NCBI RefSeq assembly: GCF_000467125.1
Contig: NZ_BATJ01000006.1
Location: 1 to 64,000, forward strand
Source: Vibrio proteolyticus NBRC 13287
GTDB lineage: Bacteria > Pseudomonadota > Gammaproteobacteria > Enterobacterales > Vibrionaceae
DNA: 64,000 bases
Direction: 5' to 3'
This document shows, piece after piece, positions 8,006-17,414 of the stretch. Numbering within the stretch: position 1 is the first letter of the stretch; each line of letters starts with the position of its first letter. The translations under genes were made by a program, and so were the position numbers. The notes beneath the pieces are model-generated. The model saw nothing but the letters and a program-made list of their open reading frames with translations, had not been told where the DNA came from and made no database searches.

Positions 8006-9673
8006 ATGCAATTGTTTTGCAAATTTATACCGGGTTCTAAGTTAACGTATGACGAACTCGATTACGTCCTGACGCCAGATGAGTGCATCGGGCAGCTTTC
8101 GCGCGCGCGAAACATGCAAGACGTCCTGCGGCAACTTCCCAAGCCGCTATCGGAAAGACTCACCCTGTCAGCAAAGAAAGACATCCACAGCCTACTCAAC
8201 AACGTCAGGCAGCGCCTCGTTCGTGCCGAGTGGATTGCGCTGTCTTCTTTTACCCGCCGCACTAGCCTTACAGACACGCAACTTCAGGCATTTCCTGCAC
8301 TGAGAATGCAAGTTGATAAAGTGTTGGCAACGCAAGATGCAAAACCGGTCAAAGCTAACTATCAGGCAGTCACTGATGATGTTCCTTTGGCACGAAACCT
8401 GACTTACACACCGGTACCACCCTCTCCGGATCATAAAATTGTGGTTGAATTCGCTGGCCAGTGGTCAAGCAATGCTGCCTGTCTAATGTTGGCTAAAACA
8501 GAAGCCCAAAAAGAGAAAGTGACCGTAGGCAAAGCCGATCTGGACAACAAACACCGCAGCCTCGCCACTTTCAAAGACTTAGAAGTTGAGGGGAAAACGC
8601 TTTATATCAAGATTCCGTGTGCCGATCAGCCCACTCCTATCTTGTTGAAGCTTGCTGAAGATCTTCAGCCAGTGGACAAGGAAACGGAGATGGATGAATG
8701 GGATAACGTGTTGGTGCCGGTTAGGCCGCTTGCCTACCTTGACGGTAACAAAGATAAGGCCAAAGCGTCTGAGCTGTGTGGCGGTTACCTCTATGTCTTT
8801 TGGAAGAATAAGCTTTGGCGAGAGCTGGCAATCACCGAAAAGGGTTACTACCAAGACGTGGATGTCGAGTACTATCGAAACCTTTATAAAGAAGAGCAGC
8901 AAAAAGAGACACCTCAGGTCATAAAACGCAAAGCTGAAGGTTTTGCTGTCCCTCATTTTTGGGCGCCATATAAGATCAACGGCGAACTTCAACAAGGTGA
9001 CAATGGCCTCAAACTCATCTTCTCCCCAAAACAGAAACGCTTTGCCCAAATTGAAGCATTAGAATCGGATGCTGCTTTGCTAGAGAAATCAAGTACACCA
9101 CTTGATGAATTAAGCAGCTACAGTGATGGGCAGTCATTCAGTGCACAACAATTCACTTCCGATGTAGACAGTGCAGCCATCCATAAAGTTACCGAAGATG
9201 ACATGCCCTGGCTAAGCGACCAGCAAGCCGTAGTTCGCAGCTATGACCAGAGCAATACCGTGATTGCTTATGTGGATGGAAAAAACAGTGGTTTTCTATT
9301 GTCAGTTGAAACCGGTCTGATCGATTTTAACACCCCTGTCATACATTATGCGGTGATATCTGATAGTGAAAGTGATTGGGTACTGAGTGAAGCGCTTCAA
9401 TATGACAACGAAAACCCACATTTTGCGACGGCGCAGCTCGGTGGTTTCCCACCAAAAGGAAAATTCACTTTACAGATCACTTCTCCAGGTTATGCCCATC
9501 ACTCGGAACTGGTTTTTCAAGATTTAACTCTTGAGCAGATACAGAATTGGCCGACTCCGAACCAAATGGCGGAAAGGGTAGAACCCGAGCCAGAACGCAG
9601 CGAACAAGAGCTGAATGCAGAAGATAATCTCAGCCAATATATGTCGCTGTGGAAACAAGAATTAGGAATGTAA
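8006..9673 (+). CDS. MIX-domain T6SS protein, probable co-effector
   Basis: The product is 555 residues. The ATG at 8006 is chosen over the TTG at 7991 because GGAG lies six bases upstream. Three blocks fit the three-part MIX (marker for type VI effectors) signature as I recall it: PVRPL at residues 238-242, a central GGYLYVFW...LWREL at 259-274, and VPHFW...FSP from about 315 to 343. The Arg expected early in the central motif is replaced by Cys258. The protein has no signal peptide or membrane segment. It is followed after three bases by an immunity-like gene and then a 1539-residue effector. That order matches the V. parahaemolyticus module VP1388-VP1389-VP1390, in which the MIX protein is a co-effector secreted together with a periplasm-targeting effector. 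It could instead carry its own toxic C-terminus. Confidence 0.72.
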   Translation: MQLFCKFIPGSKLTYDELDYVLTPDECIGQLSRARNMQDVLRQLPKPLSERLTLSAKKDIHSLLNNVRQRLVRAEWIALSSFTRRTSLTDTQLQAFPALRMQVDKVLATQDAKPVKANYQAVTDDVPLARNLTYTPVPPSPDHKIVVEFAGQWSSNAACLMLAKTEAQKEKVTVGKADLDNKHRSLATFKDLEVEGKTLYIKIPCADQPTPILLKLAEDLQPVDKETEMDEWDNVLVPVRPLAYLDGNKDKAKASELCGGYLYVFWKNKLWRELAITEKGYYQDVDVEYYRNLYKEEQQKETPQVIKRKAEGFAVPHFWAPYKINGELQQGDNGLKLIFSPKQKRFAQIEALESDAALLEKSSTPLDELSSYSDGQSFSAQQFTSDVDSAAIHKVTEDDMPWLSDQQAVVRSYDQSNTVIAYVDGKNSGFLLSVETGLIDFNTPVIHYAVISDSESDWVLSEALQYDNENPHFATAQLGGFPPKGKFTLQITSPGYAHHSELVFQDLTLEQIQNWPTPNQMAERVEPEPERSEQELNAEDNLSQYMSLWKQELGM

Positions 9674-9676
9674 GTT

Positions 9677-11119
9677 ATGAACAAAAAAGTCGTATTTGGC
9701 TTGACCGTACTAGCCATAGCGGGCGTTGGGGTAGGCAGTGCCTTTAGCCCACAAGTTCAGCAATGGTTAGATGAAAGAGCGATTGCACAAGCACAGCAAG
9801 CTAAATATAACAAGGCGTTAAACACGGTGGTTTCTTCTATGGGACTCTTTGTTGATAGGACGTCAGAGCAAGCCGATTGGGCTTTAGAAGTCGCAGACCC
9901 TCGTACGGCACCATTGGCTGAGTGGGACAAGCCCGGAGACAAGCCGCAAATTATTACTCAGATTTATCGTGCTGAAAACCGCAAACAAGCTGGTTTATAT
10001 ACCATGAACTTAGACGGCAGTAACCTACAAACCCTGTTGACCCCAGAAGAAGTTGGCAGCCTGGTGAGTTTTACCAAAAATTTGCGTCCGCAGCGCTCAC
10101 CAAATGGCCGTTTCTTGTTTTTTAACATGGGGTTATTCGTACAGCTAAAAGGGTGTGCGGTTGCCGACCTTAAAACCCGCCAAATTGAACGCTTTGGTGG
10201 CGATTGTAACTTTGGTGGCTGGCTACCTGACAGCAGTAAAGCGTATATATCGCAACTCGGCAAGGCGTACGAATTTGATACAAACACCATGGTTATGAGT
10301 GAGCTGCCGTTGGCTTTACCCAATCCGGACTCTCCTGAACTGAGAAAGAAATGGCTTGAAGGTAATTGGGGAGATCTTGCCTATGACAAAATTAAAAGAG
10401 TAAGGCTTTTAAATGATGGGAAGGAGCTTCTGGTTAAGACAAGAACATCACGTAGCAAAAAAGTTTTGGGTAGAGCCGATAAGGAAACCAATCTCGTCTA
10501 TCAAGTCGGCGATTGGCAACATTACACGGTGGAGCGTTATTACCCTGAGGGGTGCTATCTAGCGGAAGAACAGAGAAAGTACGATGTCTTTTCAGCGTAC
10601 ATCTACTGGCGGGAAGATGGTGGTGCGTTTACGTGTAACACAAAAAATGGTTACCGTTCGTTTAATACCCGAGAAATGGGAAAATCAATTCCTTTGGTTG
10701 ATAAAAATACTCGCTACACATTACAACTAGGCGTATTAAGCGGTATGGATGCTCCTACGCCGAGATTGTATAGAGCGCGTCAGGCAGATGAGAGTTCGCC
10801 GATTGATGTATTAGCCTACCAGTATAAACCGCCTGTAGAAGGCGATAGTGTTAATGGCTTCTCCCTTTATGTACCAGCGAGTTTGCAACCCCAGTTCTCT
10901 GATTATGATTTACGGCAGGAATTCCCTGCTTTGCCAAGCCATGCCCAGTATAAAGATGCCTACGCTCGCTACCTCGCAACTCAGGAAAAAAAATGCAAAA
11001 AAGTGAACTACGAAAATTCGACAGGTGAAGAAATCTTTCGATGTGAACGGACATGTCAAATTGAAAGACAAGGCAATCATTTTGTGACGGCATATTGCGA
11101 ATCAAATCAGGTTAATTAA
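9677..11119 (+). CDS. Putative immunity protein of the intact binary effector module, paralogue C
   Basis: The product is 480 residues with an N-terminal signal anchor (MNKKVVFGLTVLAIAGVGVG), placing the body in the periplasm. It starts three bases after the co-effector stop, and the effector GTG follows 12 bases after its own stop, so the three genes form one operon. Blocks shared with paralogues A and B are YTMNLDGSNLQTLL, RSPNGRF near residue 141 and the C-terminal FPALPSHAQYKDAY. Unlike them it has about 50 extra C-terminal residues with four cysteines (KKCKK, RCERTC, YCES), which could form disulfides in the periplasm. Position and localisation fit an immunity protein against a periplasm-acting effector; no enzyme motif is visible. 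Confidence 0.65.
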   Translation: MNKKVVFGLTVLAIAGVGVGSAFSPQVQQWLDERAIAQAQQAKYNKALNTVVSSMGLFVDRTSEQADWALEVADPRTAPLAEWDKPGDKPQIITQIYRAENRKQAGLYTMNLDGSNLQTLLTPEEVGSLVSFTKNLRPQRSPNGRFLFFNMGLFVQLKGCAVADLKTRQIERFGGDCNFGGWLPDSSKAYISQLGKAYEFDTNTMVMSELPLALPNPDSPELRKKWLEGNWGDLAYDKIKRVRLLNDGKELLVKTRTSRSKKVLGRADKETNLVYQVGDWQHYTVERYYPEGCYLAEEQRKYDVFSAYIYWREDGGAFTCNTKNGYRSFNTREMGKSIPLVDKNTRYTLQLGVLSGMDAPTPRLYRARQADESSPIDVLAYQYKPPVEGDSVNGFSLYVPASLQPQFSDYDLRQEFPALPSHAQYKDAYARYLATQEKKCKKVNYENSTGEEIFRCERTCQIERQGNHFVTAYCESNQVN

Positions 11120-11131
11120 GGAGTAAACTTC

Positions 11132-14100
11132 GTGGCGAAATTAAACCTTAAAGTCCGTGGTGTTTATCTCCTTGGGCAACTTTTTGATGACATGGGACCA
11201 GTACCAAACAGTCGATATTTTCCCCTACGTAATGTGTGTTTCGCGCATAAAGACGACCGTGAGGGCAGGACTGTCAGCTATGATGGAGAGGGAAATCAAA
11301 CTCAAACGACCCCGAAGGCCGCGTTATTGTACAGTGACGCACTCGGGAAAATTACCTATTTTAACGCGCCTGAATCATTAGACTTGCAGCAAGATTTGCC
11401 ATTGCAAGGTAATCCTGCATCTGCGACAACGTTTGCCTCTGGTAACTCTCGCTTGCTATTCTTTCCGCCTTATTTAGCACCAATTCATCTTATGAGTAAA
11501 GAGGGCAAAGACGGTAAATGGCTAGCGAATTTGTATGATGCGCTTATCTCAGGAGCAGAAACTAAGCCTATAGAAAATTATTATCAAGTTTCTGAACAAA
11601 GTGATTATTCCATCTCAGAACTATTACCAAGCAAAGAGGTGAGTGATGAACAATATGCCGCTGCTATCGGTAAACTTGAGGACTCGATAGAGACAGAACA
11701 ACTGAGTACGCTAAAAGCCATTGTTTTACCACAAAAATATACCATCGTAGTGCACTTTTCTGATGCAAATTTCGTTGGTGCCACGGTTACGCTGTCGAAT
11801 TTTCCTTCACACTTGCGTATGAAAGGGGATGAAGACGGCAGTAATTTAACTGCGGTGAGCACGGTCAAAGAAGTGAAATTCAAAGATATCGACGGTCATG
11901 AAAAGAACATTTATAGCGCTACGTTTTGGGTAATGTCCGACTCTGTGTTTTCACTCAAAGAAGCAAGCCAGCATTGCCGTTTTGATATTGACGTATCTAC
12001 AGTAATAAATGGAACCGCAAAAGACTTTTGGCTAAGGAAAAATATTCAAAAATACAGTTTTTGCGAAAGAGTGCTGCACCTGCCAATCTCAACCCCACTG
12101 GGTCGCAGTGCTTTGGTGAATGGCGATCCAATCTCGGTAGAAGAAGCACTGTTCAATCAAGCGCCCCATCTTTATCCAGATTTACTTGAAAAGCTTAAAC
12201 AAAGCCCAACTGATTTGCCGGAAAAATTAGCCAGTGAGTCAAAAAGCGCGATCGCAGCTCAGATATGGCACAGTGTACAAAGCAATAAAGCGTACATTGA
12301 AAGTGCAGCCCAAACGATGCAACATAAGTTAAGCTGGCAGACTGTAGCCAAGGTCGCGGCGGCTTCTGTTGGTGGCAGTGCTGACAGTGAAATCAAAAAT
12401 ATTGCGGGCGCTACTGGGGCTTGTTTATCCGTTATGGGCAAAGCCAATGATCTTTCAGCGAACACGGCCGCATTTGGCCAGAGTCAAATCGATCTGATTA
12501 AGTTGTTCGGTGACAAAGGCAATATCTTATTCGATAAGCTGAAAGATAAAATCAATTTGATTGAAGTACCCTCGCAGTGGCGCCAGTTATTACAAGACAC
12601 TCAAATAGCAGAAAAGATTGGTAAAGCTTACAGCTTAGCGGATGTTATTATTAAAGGCGGAAACTTAGTTGAGGCCTATAACAAAGACGACAAAGCAAGC
12701 AAAAAATTTGATTCTGTTGTCGTTGAATACCTTGCTACGGTTCAACAGCCGGGTATGCAATCTTTAGCGGCGATTAGTGATCAAGAATTGGCGAGTGCAG
12801 AGAAGGTGGCACTTGAACAACTCAAGCAGCTGCTTCCCTATATGGGCGATGATGAGCTGTCGATTAATACTCAGGTCAAAGAAGGGCAACATATTTTTGA
12901 GCTAAGGAGTACAACGTTTGCGTTTGACCGTAGCGAATCTGATAATCCTAAAGCTAAAGCTAACTTAGTTAAGTTGGGGGAAATACTGTCAGAGTTACAC
13001 CGTCCTATCCCTATCACTATTAAAGGACATACGTGTTCCAGAGGTTCTATTGAATACAACCAGAATTTGTCTGAACAGCGAGCAAGCTACATACGAGAGT
13101 GTATTCTTGAAGGGATAAATAGCAACTACGCTGTATGGCAAAAATGTATTCGTGCCGTCGGTTTTGGCGAACAATTGCCTCTTGTTCCTAACGACTCCGA
13201 GGAACAGCGCCGCCGCAATCGTCGTGTCGACTTGGTATTGCATTTTGAAGCAATATTGGACTATCCGTTGTCCCGCGGCGGATTAACGGTCGTTGAAAAA
13301 GCGCGTAAAATGATGATTGCTAATGAGATGCAGCTTGATGAAGCCGCCCTGGATGCAATCGAACTCGCCATTGATACCGCCCTTGACGTTGCCTCAGTGA
13401 CGCCTTGGGGGGCGTCTGCAAACTTTATTTATACTGTTGCAAAGGAAGGCGGAGCAGTATTCTCCAATTTTTATGATTTGTGTACAGAAAATGCTGATAC
13501 ATTGAAGCTACGTAATAACCTTGAACAAATTCAGTACCAAAACATTGTGTCTCAAGAACAGATACTTTCGTTTGATTCAGCCAATCTTACCGATGAGATG
13601 AAATCAAGCTACTATAAACGCGCCCACGCATTGAATGGTTTGAGTCGCTTACTACTTGAGCGCAACTATCAGATGATGTCAGGTGAAAAGGTAAACGTCG
13701 AGATAAAGCATATTGATGGGTACATTAAAGAGTTTTTGCTAAATGATTTGTGGCAGCTCAATGAAAATGGGTTTGGCATGGTTCATCTTGATGAGTTCTA
13801 TATGGACTCCGGTTATGCACAAGCGGAATTATCACTACTGAAAGCCAGTACGTATTCCGCTTACGCGCAGCTTGGTGCGAGTATAGCGAGTAATCAGGTG
13901 AACAATTGGTTTTCTGATGAAAAGGATAGTGAGAGCCCTAAACCATTTATGGAATACTGCCCCATTCATTACACTGCATCTTCAAGCATCAATGCTCTCG
14001 TTGATATGTTTGAGATTCCATTTAATACTGAAGAGCTTGAGGCATTGTACAAAGGGTCCACACAGTCTATTTCTGTCAAAACGGCTCGTGACGGTGCGCC

Positions 14101-15751
14101 GAACGAGTGGATGGCGATGGATGAGTTCTTAGACGAATATGATTCCTTGTCTCCATTTGATGAAGTGAGGATTATCGTGATTTTAGCCCAAGAGGCTATT
14201 CAATCATTAGCCGAAGACAAGCGAAGGCTATTGCATCGTGTAGGGATTGAGACTCAAACTAAATGGAGTTGGTTGAATCATTTGGATCTGACAGATGCTA
14301 TGTTCAAGCGTTCTAAGATTGTGGGTAAAAACTCAGAGTATCTACGAGACATTACTCCTTTGGTTAAGCAGTTAAGAATGACTTCTCAAGAGAAAGCTAT
14401 GATCAACCAGCATTCTGGCAACGAAGTGTGGGGCGCTATTATCGAGCCATCTTTTGTATTCGGCGTTAATAAGATTAAGGGTACACGACCATGGCTAAAT
14501 AGCGATTCGTATAAAAACATGCTTTTAAATGAGTTATTTAAGAAGAAAGGACGAGAAATTCGCACCGGAGAAATGGCCTTAAGCTATGAGTATTTAGCAG
14601 GTATTAAGGGGGTAAAAGATTCATTTAAGCCAGTCAATTATGGTTCCTGGGGAGGATTGAGTTTGTCTACATTCAACCTTTCACTGAGTCCTTCTAGACT
14701 TTATCAGTTCGGTAAAAATAAAGATCCTAGACATGCTGATCATTTGCTTGTTACTGAGAGCTTTCTTTCTGCGCCTAAACCAGATTCTGATGAAGGTTAC
14801 TTCCCTAAAGTATTTGATGACCCTGTCGTGGAACTCCATGTTATGCAAAGAGGCCTTGAAGGCGAATACTCGGATTTCAATCGTTATTACAAAAAGGATG
14901 TAAAAGGGTTTGATTGGAGCCAATGGGTTAACTGTTTGGCTGTTGTCAAAACCGCGCATTGTAGTGACGAGGTATTCACTAACATGGGGTTTGCACCCGG
15001 AAGAGTGGTTGGGGTCGATGCCAAATTAAGAGAAGTTGAACTTGCGAATAGTCTTGACTTCTTGCCAGGAGTATCCGGAGGATCACGTATTGATTTAGGT
15101 CGGAAGGAGTTATATCGACTTGGAACTATTATGGAGAAGGATGGTGATTGGCAGTTTGATAAAGTTACTCCGTCCGAGAGTGTGGCACTCGAATCGTTCC
15201 AGTTGCCTAGCCAACTTGAGACTCTGCAAAGATACTATTCTGAAATGACATCGGATGAACTAAGGAAGCACGTCGTTACTAAATTTGGAATAGGTCAGAA
15301 AACTGATATTTATGCTCAAGCTTTTAAACCAGAATACGTTAATGCGTTAGGCACCAAAGTGCGCGGACTTAAGCCCTTTAAAAGAGTCGAAAAGTTAACT
15401 GATAGCTTCTTTATATTTTTAGAACTGCAACTTGAGCTCATTGGCCCTACAGGCTCTGGGTTAAACGCTCAATCGGATAAGCTAAAGTTGAATGCTCATG
15501 CTATTGATCGCGAGAAGATCCCGGAAGCATGGTATTCATGTAAAGAGGAACATATTCGAGGGGCTAAAGAAATCCTGCAAGTTGAGAAAAAGGATAACCT
15601 CTATGCGAAAAGAAAAATTGCAGAGAACTATGGTAAAAAATATTCGGACATTGTGCCTATTTTACGATGGTTGGAAGCCGGTGAAGCGAAACCTCCTAGA
15701 ATAACGGATGCTCAGCTAGGCTTGATTAACGACTGGATCTCTAACCAATAA
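11132..15751 (+). CDS. Large T6SS effector with internal OmpA-like domain (VP1390-type, inferred)
   Basis: The product is 1539 residues starting at GTG 11132, with AAGGAG nine bases upstream. The N-terminal block VYLLGQLFDDMGP is shared with the stub at 7566. An OmpA-like peptidoglycan-binding domain spans about residues 589-705: GHTCSRG at 632, then NLSEQRASYI, then RRRNRRVDL. Cys replaces the usual Asp after GHT, while the Arg of LSxxRA is kept. About 830 residues follow with no family I recognise; this is probably where toxicity lies. No signal peptide or clear membrane helix is seen. Being last in a MIX co-effector/immunity/effector operon, it corresponds to the periplasm-targeting effector of the known binary module. 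A strong terminator follows the stop. Its enzymatic activity is unknown to me. Confidence 0.65.
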   Translation: MAKLNLKVRGVYLLGQLFDDMGPVPNSRYFPLRNVCFAHKDDREGRTVSYDGEGNQTQTTPKAALLYSDALGKITYFNAPESLDLQQDLPLQGNPASATTFASGNSRLLFFPPYLAPIHLMSKEGKDGKWLANLYDALISGAETKPIENYYQVSEQSDYSISELLPSKEVSDEQYAAAIGKLEDSIETEQLSTLKAIVLPQKYTIVVHFSDANFVGATVTLSNFPSHLRMKGDEDGSNLTAVSTVKEVKFKDIDGHEKNIYSATFWVMSDSVFSLKEASQHCRFDIDVSTVINGTAKDFWLRKNIQKYSFCERVLHLPISTPLGRSALVNGDPISVEEALFNQAPHLYPDLLEKLKQSPTDLPEKLASESKSAIAAQIWHSVQSNKAYIESAAQTMQHKLSWQTVAKVAAASVGGSADSEIKNIAGATGACLSVMGKANDLSANTAAFGQSQIDLIKLFGDKGNILFDKLKDKINLIEVPSQWRQLLQDTQIAEKIGKAYSLADVIIKGGNLVEAYNKDDKASKKFDSVVVEYLATVQQPGMQSLAAISDQELASAEKVALEQLKQLLPYMGDDELSINTQVKEGQHIFELRSTTFAFDRSESDNPKAKANLVKLGEILSELHRPIPITIKGHTCSRGSIEYNQNLSEQRASYIRECILEGINSNYAVWQKCIRAVGFGEQLPLVPNDSEEQRRRNRRVDLVLHFEAILDYPLSRGGLTVVEKARKMMIANEMQLDEAALDAIELAIDTALDVASVTPWGASANFIYTVAKEGGAVFSNFYDLCTENADTLKLRNNLEQIQYQNIVSQEQILSFDSANLTDEMKSSYYKRAHALNGLSRLLLERNYQMMSGEKVNVEIKHIDGYIKEFLLNDLWQLNENGFGMVHLDEFYMDSGYAQAELSLLKASTYSAYAQLGASIASNQVNNWFSDEKDSESPKPFMEYCPIHYTASSSINALVDMFEIPFNTEELEALYKGSTQSISVKTARDGAPNEWMAMDEFLDEYDSLSPFDEVRIIVILAQEAIQSLAEDKRRLLHRVGIETQTKWSWLNHLDLTDAMFKRSKIVGKNSEYLRDITPLVKQLRMTSQEKAMINQHSGNEVWGAIIEPSFVFGVNKIKGTRPWLNSDSYKNMLLNELFKKKGREIRTGEMALSYEYLAGIKGVKDSFKPVNYGSWGGLSLSTFNLSLSPSRLYQFGKNKDPRHADHLLVTESFLSAPKPDSDEGYFPKVFDDPVVELHVMQRGLEGEYSDFNRYYKKDVKGFDWSQWVNCLAVVKTAHCSDEVFTNMGFAPGRVVGVDAKLREVELANSLDFLPGVSGGSRIDLGRKELYRLGTIMEKDGDWQFDKVTPSESVALESFQLPSQLETLQRYYSEMTSDELRKHVVTKFGIGQKTDIYAQAFKPEYVNALGTKVRGLKPFKRVEKLTDSFFIFLELQLELIGPTGSGLNAQSDKLKLNAHAIDREKIPEAWYSCKEEHIRGAKEILQVEKKDNLYAKRKIAENYGKKYSDIVPILRWLEAGEAKPPRITDAQLGLINDWISNQ

Positions 15752-15777
15752 AAAAACCGCCTTCGGGCGGTTTTTTT
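15751..15777. terminator. Bidirectional terminator between effector gene and vasH
   Basis: AAAAAACCGCC-TTCG-GGCGGTTTTTT, a perfect stem with a UUCG tetraloop and T runs on both strands. It serves the effector gene (+) and the convergent vasH gene (-). Confidence 0.93.
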
Positions 15778-15782
15778 ATTAC

Positions 15783-17414
15783 TTACTCAGTGGCGGTTAT
15801 CTCGTACTTGCGCATTTTATGGTTCAGTGTACTCAAGGGTAGAGATAGCTGCTCTGCTGCGCGTTTGGTGTGCCAGTTGCACGCATTCAGGCAGTCGAGA
15901 ATAACGGTCTTCTCATACTCGCTCACGGCTTCTTTAAGACCTCGGGAGAAGTCTGTATCGGCTTCATCAAGGTTTTTGGGATCCGCAGTGAGAGTTTCCT
16001 GACTGGGTATTGGCACTGACTGCTCTGATACCAATGGTGTCATCACGCCTTCACCGATTTCTACTTGCGTGATGGTTTCGAAATCAGACAACAACACCGC
16101 GCGTTCTACGATGTTTTTCAGCTCTCGGACGTTACCCGGGTAGGCATATTCCAATAACTGACGTCGTACATTCGCACTGAGTCCGGGTGCCTGAGGCAGC
16201 CCCAGAGAGCTTGCACTCTGTTGCACGAAGTGTTCGGCCAAAGGTAGGATATCCGCTTCACGTTCACGCAAAGGCGGTAACGTGATGGGGAAAACATTCA
16301 GGCGGTAAAACAGGTCAGCCCTGAATTCGCCGGATTTGATTTTCTCCATCAGGTTGCAGTGCGTCGCCGCGACGACACGAACATCCACTTCAATCTCTTT
16401 GCTGGCACCCACCGGTCGGACTTTGCGTTCTTGCAGCACGCGCAATAATTTGGCCTGAAGTAGCAGCGGCATGTCGCCGATCTCGTCCAGGAACAAGGTA
16501 CCACCGTCTGCTGCTTCAAACAGGCCGATCTTGTCTTTGTCTGCACCAGTGAATGAGCCTTTCTTATGACCGAAGAGCTCAGACTCCAACAACTGCTCTG
16601 GTATGGCCGCGCAGTTTTGCACGATCAACGGTTGCTTTGCCCGGTCGGAGTTTTCATGAATGTACTGAGCAATCACTTCTTTACCGGCGCCGGTTTCTCC
16701 GCGCAGCAGTACGTCTACAGGCAGGGTGAGCACTTTATCCAGACGGCGCAAAACTTCAAGCATCTGCTCGCTTTCAGCAATGGGGCCGTTGTACTGGCCT
16801 TGCTTGCGTTTTTTAAGCTGCTTGTTTTCCCGAGCGAGGGCTGCGTTGTCTGCACTGAGGTTTTTGATCATATGCCCGTACTCTTCCAGCCAGAAAGCCT
16901 GACGAATACTGTTCGCTGCGATATGACAAAATGCCGTGAGTGCTGATTCGTTGTCGATCACACTCAAGTCCATCAACGCCAGCAGGCCGATGGTTTTGTT
17001 GTCATCGTCCACCAGAGGCCAGGCAAGCAGGTTAGTACTGCGCAAACCAAGCTTTGCCTCGGTTTGGTAAATCGTATCGCAATCGTAACCATTGTACTGG
17101 TACAACTCATTGATTAGGACGACTTCACCATTCTGGATGGCGTAACTGAACGGGTCGTTTTCGCTGGCTAAATCTAAGGAAAGGGGTTTCCACGGATGGG
17201 CGGAGAAAGCGGTTTCGTTGTGGTGGACAATACTGGGGATCAGTGCTTGTCCGGTCTGATCCAGAACGTAGATGATGCCGTGTTTGGAAAACGTCATCTG
17301 CCGGGCAGCGGTTAACACTGCGTCTAAAGTTTGCGCTAACTGAGAGCGATCAGCCAGAGACTGGCTGATCGCAAGTAAAGCACTACTCAGATCGTTCTGA
17401 TTAGCTGAACGCAT
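15783..17414 (-). CDS. vasH: Sigma-54-dependent T6SS activator VasH
   Basis: The product is 543 residues, starting at the ATG at 17414. The longer frame to 17465 would run deep into clpV, whereas this start overlaps the clpV stop by only 14 bases (translational coupling). An N-terminal GAF domain (about 1-180) is followed by a sigma-54 AAA+ domain with Walker A GETGAGKE, the sigma-54 contact loop GSFTGA, Walker [13 protein letters not shown] and an arginine-finger stretch [13 protein letters not shown] Fis-type helix-turn-helix closes the protein ([21 protein letters not shown]). VasH proteins activate hcp transcription with RpoN, and a near-perfect sigma-54 promoter lies upstream of hcp at 20437-20452. 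Confidence 0.93.
   Translation of the reverse strand: MRSANQNDLSSALLAISQSLADRSQLAQTLDAVLTAARQMTFSKHGIIYVLDQTGQALIPSIVHHNETAFSAHPWKPLSLDLASENDPFSYAIQNGEVVLINELYQYNGYDCDTIYQTEAKLGLRSTNLLAWPLVDDDNKTIGLLALMDLSVIDNESALTAFCHIAANSIRQAFWLEEYGHMIKNLSADNAALARENKQLKKRKQGQYNGPIAESEQMLEVLRRLDKVLTLPVDVLLRGETGAGKEVIAQYIHENSDRAKQPLIVQNCAAIPEQLLESELFGHKKGSFTGADKDKIGLFEAADGGTLFLDEIGDMPLLLQAKLLRVLQERKVRPVGASKEIEVDVRVVAATHCNLMEKIKSGEFRADLFYRLNVFPITLPPLREREADILPLAEHFVQQSASSLGLPQAPGLSANVRRQLLEYAYPGNVRELKNIVERAVLLSDFETITQVEIGEGVMTPLVSEQSVPIPSQETLTADPKNLDEADTDFSRGLKEAVSEYEKTVILDCLNACNWHTKRAAEQLSLPLSTLNHKMRKYEITATE

Noticed and set aside
8579-9049. 156-codon ORF antisense to the MIX co-effector
   Set aside because: It overlaps a well-supported gene entirely and shows no domain or initiation signal.
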